The notes under the pieces: model-generated | Seen by the model: only the letters and a program-made list of their open reading frames with translations | Told to the model about the DNA's origin: nothing | Databases searched by the model: none | Assembly (NCBI RefSeq): GCF_031845375.1 | Contig: NZ_JAVREK010000014.1 | Coordinates: 62,001 to 126,000, forward strand | Length of the DNA stretch: 64,000 nucleotides | Direction: 5' to 3' | Source of the DNA: Streptomonospora wellingtoniae | Lineage (GTDB): Bacteria > Actinomycetota > Actinomycetes > Streptosporangiales > Streptosporangiaceae | Translations under genes and position numbers: made by a program | Shown: positions 60,442 through 64,000 of the stretch, one piece after another | How positions within the stretch are numbered: position 1 is the first letter of the stretch | Layout: the number at the start of each line of letters is the position of its first letter

Positions 60442-61239
60442 CTAGCGGACCTCGGGGGCGCCCATGCGCGCGCCGAGGTCGCGGGCAAGGCCGCGCAGCC
60501 GCTCCGCCCGCTCCCGCCGGCGCCCCGCCGATGCGGCGGTGGCCAGCCCGGTGAAGCTCACGGCCGCGGCCTGGCCGCGGGTGGCGGTGCCGGGCACCGT
60601 CGCCGCCAGGCACAGCAGGCCTTCGAGGGTCTCGCCGGAGTCGAGGGCGTACCCGCGCTCGCGCACCGCGTCGAGGTCGCGCCGCAGCTCGTCGTGGTCG
60701 GTGATCGACTCGGAGGTGGGGTGCGCCAGCGGCCCCGCCGCCCCGAGCCGCGCGGCCAGCTCCGCCGGGGGCAGCTCGGCGAGCATGGCCTTGCCCGTGG
60801 CGGTGGTCGTCGCCGGCAGCGGGCGGCCGATCTGCGAGGCCAGGACCACCGGGTGGCGGCCGTCGCGCCGGGCCAGGTAGACGACCTCCAGCCCGCTCTC
60901 GCCGAGGACCGCCAGCTGCACGGTCTCCTCCTGACAGTCCTCGCGTTCGCGGCAGACGTCCTGGAACTCGCGGACGATGTCGACGCCGGCCAGGTAGGCC
61001 TCGGCGTAGCCCACGAGGCGGCGCCCCAGCCCGAAGCCCTCCGGGGTGCGCCGCACCAGTCCGGCCTCCGCCAGCGCGTTGCAGACGTTGGAGACCGACG
61101 ACTTCGCCGCCCCGAGCCCGCGCGCCAGCTCGGCGAGCGGGACCGCCCGGCCGCGCCGCTCGGCGAGCATGTCGAGGATGGCCGCCGCCCGCGTGACCGC
61201 CGGCGCCAGCGAGCGCTCACCCTGCGCCGCTCCGTCCAT
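60442..61239 (-). CDS. IclR-family regulator of the pentonate genes
   Basis: A 265-residue IclR protein. Winged helix-turn-helix: APAVTRAAAILDMLAERRGRAVPLAELARGLGAAKSSVSNV. The effector domain contains VVYLARRDGRHPVVLASQIGRPLPATTTATGKAMLAEL and the late GYALDSGETLEGLLCLAATVPG. GGAGGTGG lies eight bases before the chosen ATG; an ATG at 61272 is possible. Boxes of one sequence upstream of this gene and of both enzymes suggest it controls all three. Confidence 0.85.
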   Translation of the reverse strand: MDGAAQGERSLAPAVTRAAAILDMLAERRGRAVPLAELARGLGAAKSSVSNVCNALAEAGLVRRTPEGFGLGRRLVGYAEAYLAGVDIVREFQDVCREREDCQEETVQLAVLGESGLEVVYLARRDGRHPVVLASQIGRPLPATTTATGKAMLAELPPAELAARLGAAGPLAHPTSESITDHDELRRDLDAVRERGYALDSGETLEGLLCLAATVPGTATRGQAAAVSFTGLATAASAGRRRERAERLRGLARDLGARMGAPEVR

Positions 61240-61308
61240 GCCCGCGGCCACCTCCCGCGCGTGTCGGCTCATCGGTGCGGGGAGCCGCCCTCCGGCACCC
61301 CGCCGCGG

Positions 61309-61324
61309 GTTCAACATACTGAAC
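61309..61324. promoter_or_regulatory. IclR-type box between the regulator and the dehydratase gene
   Basis: GTTCA-ACATAC-TGAAC has perfect 5-bp arms. It sits 70 bp upstream of the IclR start and about 120 bp upstream of the dehydratase start, so it can serve both divergent promoters. Confidence 0.7.
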
Positions 61325-61445
61325 ACCGGCGGCCGCCGCACACTGCGCCCGACCACACCACCGCGCCCGCACCCGGGCGCCGGGGCCCGCCGGCCCACGG
61401 GCCGATCCCCGCCGCCAGCCACGACACCGCAGAGGAGTGCCCGCA

Positions 61446-63182
61446 ATGACCAGCACCGACGAGAACGGGTCCGACCGCCGCAGCACGCACTGGTTCGGCG
61501 CGAGCGGCCGGTCGGGGATGCTCTACCGGTCCTGGATGCGCAACCAGGGCTTCAGCGACGAGGTCTTCGACGGCCGCCCGGTCATCGGGATCGCCGTCTC
61601 CGGCTCGGAGCTTGCCCCGTGCAACGCCCACCTCTCCCGCGTCGCCGAGTCGGTCAAGCGCGGGGTCTGGCAGGCCGGCGGCTTCCCGCTGGAGTTCCCC
61701 GTCATGGCCCTGGGCGAGACGGTGCTGCGGCCCACCGCCATGCTGTACCGCAACCTGCTGGCCATGGAGGCCGAGGAGCTGATGCGCGCCAACCCGCTGG
61801 ACGGGGTCGTGCTGCTCTCCGGCTGCGACAAGACGACGCCGGGCCTGCTGATGGCCGCCGCCAGCACCGACCTGCCCGCCCTGATGATCACCGGCGGACC
61901 GATGCTCAACGGCAAGTTCCGGGGCGAGGACATCGGCTCGGGCACCCACGTGTGGAAGTTCGAGGAGGAGGTGCGCGCCGGGCGGATGACCGAGGCCGAC
62001 TGCTCCTTCGCCGAGTCGTGCATGTCGCGGTCCAACGGCCACTGCATGACCATGGGCACCGCCTCGACGATGGCGTGCATGGCCGAGGCGCTGGGCATGC
62101 AGCCGGCCTACGCCGCCACGTGGCCGGCGGTGGACGCCCGGCGCTACGCCGCCGCGCAGCGCTCGGGCCGGCGCATCGTCGAGATGGTCGAACAGGACGT
62201 GCGGCCCTCCTCCATCATGACCCGCGAGGCCTTCGAGAACGCGATCCGGATCAACGCAGCCATCGGCGGCTCCACCAACGCCGTCATCCACCTGCTGGCG
62301 ATCGCCGGGCGGCTGGGCGTAGACCTGAGCCTGGACGACTTCGACATGCTGGCGCGCGAGGTGCCCACACTGCTGGACCTGATGCCCAGCGGGCGGTTCC
62401 TGATGGAGGACTTCTGCTACGCGGGCGGACTGCCCGCGGTCGTCGCCGAACTGGGCGAGCTGCTGCACGGCGAAGCGCCTACGGTGACCGGCGAGCCCCT
62501 CGGGGCGGCCGCGCGCACCGCCGAGTGCCACAACCGCGAGGTCATCCGGCCGATCGACGACCCGCTGCAGCCCGCCGGGACCGGCACCGCGGTTCTGCGC
62601 GGCAACCTGGCGCCCTCCGGGGCGGTGGTCAAGCAGTCGGCGGCCAGCCCGCACCTGCTCGTGCACCGCGGGCGGGCGCTGGTGTTCGACTCGCCCGAGG
62701 AGTACTACGCGGTCGCCGAGGATCCCGAGCTCGACGTGGACGCCGACACCGTGCTGGTGCTGCGCAACTGCGGCCCGGCCGGCTACCCGGGCATGCCCGA
62801 GGTCAGCAACGTCGCGCTGCCCTCCAAGCTGCTGGACCAGGGCGTGAGCGACATGGTGCGCGTCTGCGACGGGCGCATGTCCGGGACCGCCTACGGCACG
62901 GTCGTGCTGCACACCGCGCCCGAGGCCGCCGTGGGCGGCCCGCTGGCGCTGGTGCGCGACGGCGACGAGATCAGCCTGGACGTTCCGGCGCGCACGCTGA
63001 CCCTGCACGTCGACGACGCCGAACTGGAGAGCCGCCGCGCCGCGTGGTCGCCGCCCCGCCCCCTTTCGGACCGCGGCTGGGTGCGCCTGTACTGCGAACG
63101 CGTCCTGCAGGCCGACCGGGGCGCCGACCTGGACTTCCTGGTCGGCTCCAGCGGCCACGAGGTCCCGCGCGAGTCCCACTGA
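61446..63182 (+). CDS. IlvD/Edd-family sugar-acid (pentonate) dehydratase
   Basis: A 578-residue iron-sulfur dehydratase. Cluster cysteines: SELAPCNAHL, SGCDKTTPG and FAESCMSRSNGHCMTMGTASTM. The later SGRFLMEDFCYAGGLP and RVCDGRMSGTAYGTVVLH are typical of arabonate/xylonate dehydratases rather than IlvD proper. It should make 2-keto-3-deoxy-pentonate for the KdaD-like enzyme. GAGGAG lies before the ATG. The exact sugar acid is not determined; no 2-oxoglutarate semialdehyde dehydrogenase is in the window. Confidence 0.87.
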   Translation: MTSTDENGSDRRSTHWFGASGRSGMLYRSWMRNQGFSDEVFDGRPVIGIAVSGSELAPCNAHLSRVAESVKRGVWQAGGFPLEFPVMALGETVLRPTAMLYRNLLAMEAEELMRANPLDGVVLLSGCDKTTPGLLMAAASTDLPALMITGGPMLNGKFRGEDIGSGTHVWKFEEEVRAGRMTEADCSFAESCMSRSNGHCMTMGTASTMACMAEALGMQPAYAATWPAVDARRYAAAQRSGRRIVEMVEQDVRPSSIMTREAFENAIRINAAIGGSTNAVIHLLAIAGRLGVDLSLDDFDMLAREVPTLLDLMPSGRFLMEDFCYAGGLPAVVAELGELLHGEAPTVTGEPLGAAARTAECHNREVIRPIDDPLQPAGTGTAVLRGNLAPSGAVVKQSAASPHLLVHRGRALVFDSPEEYYAVAEDPELDVDADTVLVLRNCGPAGYPGMPEVSNVALPSKLLDQGVSDMVRVCDGRMSGTAYGTVVLHTAPEAAVGGPLALVRDGDEISLDVPARTLTLHVDDAELESRRAAWSPPRPLSDRGWVRLYCERVLQADRGADLDFLVGSSGHEVPRESH

Positions 63183-63238
63183 CGCGTGCCCCGCGGGGGC
63201 CCGTGCGAGCGCACCCGCGGGAGGCTCCGCCGGGCCCC

Positions 63239-63280
63239 AGGGCGCCGGAGGCGGGCCCATCGGTCCGGCTCCGGCGCCCT
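63239..63280 (+). terminator. Hairpin terminator after the dehydratase gene
   Basis: AGGGCGCCGGAG (63239-63250) pairs perfectly with CTCCGGCGCCCT (63269-63280) across an 18-base loop. No T-run follows. Confidence 0.6.
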
Positions 63281-63300
63281 CGCCTGACTAGGGCGTACTA

Positions 63301-63327
63301 AATATCGAATATTGTTCTATACTTCGA
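63301..63327. promoter_or_regulatory. AT-rich inverted repeats upstream of the second IclR gene
   Basis: AATAT-CGA-ATATT (63301-63313) is a perfect palindrome, and TCGAA (63305-63309) pairs with TTCGA (63323-63327). This AT-rich island about 85-110 bp before the ATG at 63410 is a likely promoter/operator for autoregulation. Confidence 0.55.
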
Positions 63328-63409
63328 CGAAGGAACCGCGTTCGCGCCCGGGCGGGTCCGCAGCCTAACCTGGGCGCGTTCCGCCGCGCTCAGGGAGGAC
63401 CGCACGCCG

Positions 63410-64000
63410 ATGGCCCGCCGCACCCCCGCTCTCCTGCGTGCCCTGGACATCCTGGAGCTGTTCACCGACGGGCGGGAGTCGGTCACCGCGCCGGAGGTGG
63501 TCGAGGCGCTCGACCTGCCGCGCACCACGGTGCACGAGCTGCTGCACACCCTGGTCGACCGGCAGTACCTCGATCCCCACCCCGAGATCCCCGGCCGCTA
63601 CCGGCTGGGCCTTCAGCTGTTCCGGCTGGGCAGCGCCTACGCCGAAGGCCTCGACACCGCGCGCACCGGTCGGCAGACCGCCCGCGAACTGGTCGAGGCG
63701 TGCAACGAGACCTCGCACGTGGCCGTCCTCGACGACGTGCACATCGTCTACGTCGCCAAGGTCGACAGCTCCCACGCGGTGCGGATGGTCTCCACCCTGG
63801 GCGGGCGCATCCCTGCGCACTGCACCGCGCTGGGCAAAGTGCTGCTGGCTGCCCTGCCCGAGCACGAGCTGCGCACGCGGCTCGCCCGGACGCCGCCCCA
63901 GCCGATGACGCCGCGCAGCATCACCGGGGTGGCCGCGCTGCTGGAGGAGCTGCGGCGCGTCCGCGAAGCGGGCACGGCGGTGGAGATCTGCGAGTCCAAC
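63410..64000 (+). CDS. IclR-family regulator (3' end beyond the window)
   Basis: The first 197 codons of an IclR protein, open to the window edge. Winged helix: RTPALLRALDILELFTDG then TAPEVVEALDLPRTTVHELLHTL. The effector domain begins GRYRLGLQLFRLGSAYAEG and continues with SHVAVLDDVHIVYVAKVDSSHAVRM and the typical AHCTALGKVLLAAL. AGGGAGGA lies about ten bases before the ATG. It may control genes beyond the edge; its upstream region lacks the GTTCAACAT boxes of the other IclR gene. Confidence 0.85.
   Translation, partial: MARRTPALLRALDILELFTDGRESVTAPEVVEALDLPRTTVHELLHTLVDRQYLDPHPEIPGRYRLGLQLFRLGSAYAEGLDTARTGRQTARELVEACNETSHVAVLDDVHIVYVAKVDSSHAVRMVSTLGGRIPAHCTALGKVLLAALPEHELRTRLARTPPQPMTPRSITGVAALLEELRRVREAGTAVEICESN

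Noticed and set aside
1..64000. tRNA, rRNA, prophage or insertion-sequence genes
   Set aside because: No tRNA cloverleaf with CCA-adjacent acceptor, rRNA motif, integrase or DDE transposase was recognised in either strand by reading; a tRNAscan/Infernal run would be decisive.

Overview
The window is very GC-rich DNA with G or C at nearly every third codon position. It is densely packed with genes of types common in Actinobacteria: CebR/CelR-controlled cellobiose uptake, a WhiJ-type regulator with DUF397 and HATPase partners, a class F sortase, and DUF3558-like and DUF6461-like proteins. The order cebE-cebF-cebG-beta-glucosidase-celR, all on one strand, recalls Thermobifida and other Nocardiopsaceae. 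I infer a chromosomal segment of a Nocardiopsis/Streptomonospora/Thermobifida-like soil saprophyte. I see no rRNA, tRNA, CRISPR array, integrase or transposase.

Layout. 0.6-1.9 kb: secreted M15-type peptidase. 1.9-8.8 kb: a small FAH-like protein, then the cellobiose regulon on the minus strand with a perfect 14-bp CebR/CelR box upstream of cebE. 9.3-12.3 kb: coiled-coil cell-wall protein, small membrane protein, DUF3558-like protein. 12.4-15.1 kb: metE behind a cobalamin riboswitch and a 12-codon upstream ORF. 15.3-19.7 kb: two paralogous lipoprotein NodB deacetylases flanking a DUF6461-like gene. 19.8-21.1 kb: remnants of pyrD and a PAC2 gene joined by a deletion. 21.3-23.0 kb: ABC-class predicted ATPase. 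23.4-27.7 kb: AsnC regulator and branched-chain 2-oxoacid dehydrogenase E1alpha/E1beta/E2. 27.8-28.8 kb: beta-barrel membrane protein with a poly-glycine linker.

29.3-32.3 kb: tryptophan to anthranilate (kynA, kynU) with a divergent AsnC/Lrp regulator. 32.4-38.2 kb: two ABC exporters with TetR and PadR regulators. 38.3-39.4 kb: sortase substrate and sortase. 39.8-45.9 kb: PhzF-like protein, VOC protein, DeoR regulator, a GDPD-like protein lacking its catalytic residues, TetR, and a TetR/FAD-monooxygenase pair. 46.3-49.1 kb: HATPase/DUF397/XRE triad. 49.3-52.0 kb: xylB-xylA. 52.3-59.2 kb: two divergent operons that together can take glycine betaine to glycine (Rieske oxygenase, Rieske ferredoxin, ferredoxin reductase, dimethylglycine oxidase, sarcosine oxidase). 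59.2-64 kb: an IclR-controlled pentonate module (IlvD/Edd dehydratase, KdaD-like FAH protein) and a second IclR gene cut by the window edge.

The most unusual signal is a dispersed element of about 243 bp present twice (23180-23423 and 39508-39749). Its body is nearly identical in the two copies. Its leading hairpin has changed sequence but kept its base pairs, which suggests a structured RNA or hairpin-ended mobile element that I do not recognise. Other points are a translationally coupled upstream ORF before metE, the PAC2/pyrD deletion scar, the catalytically degenerate GDPD protein, and a repeated promoter-like motif around the WhiJ-type triad.
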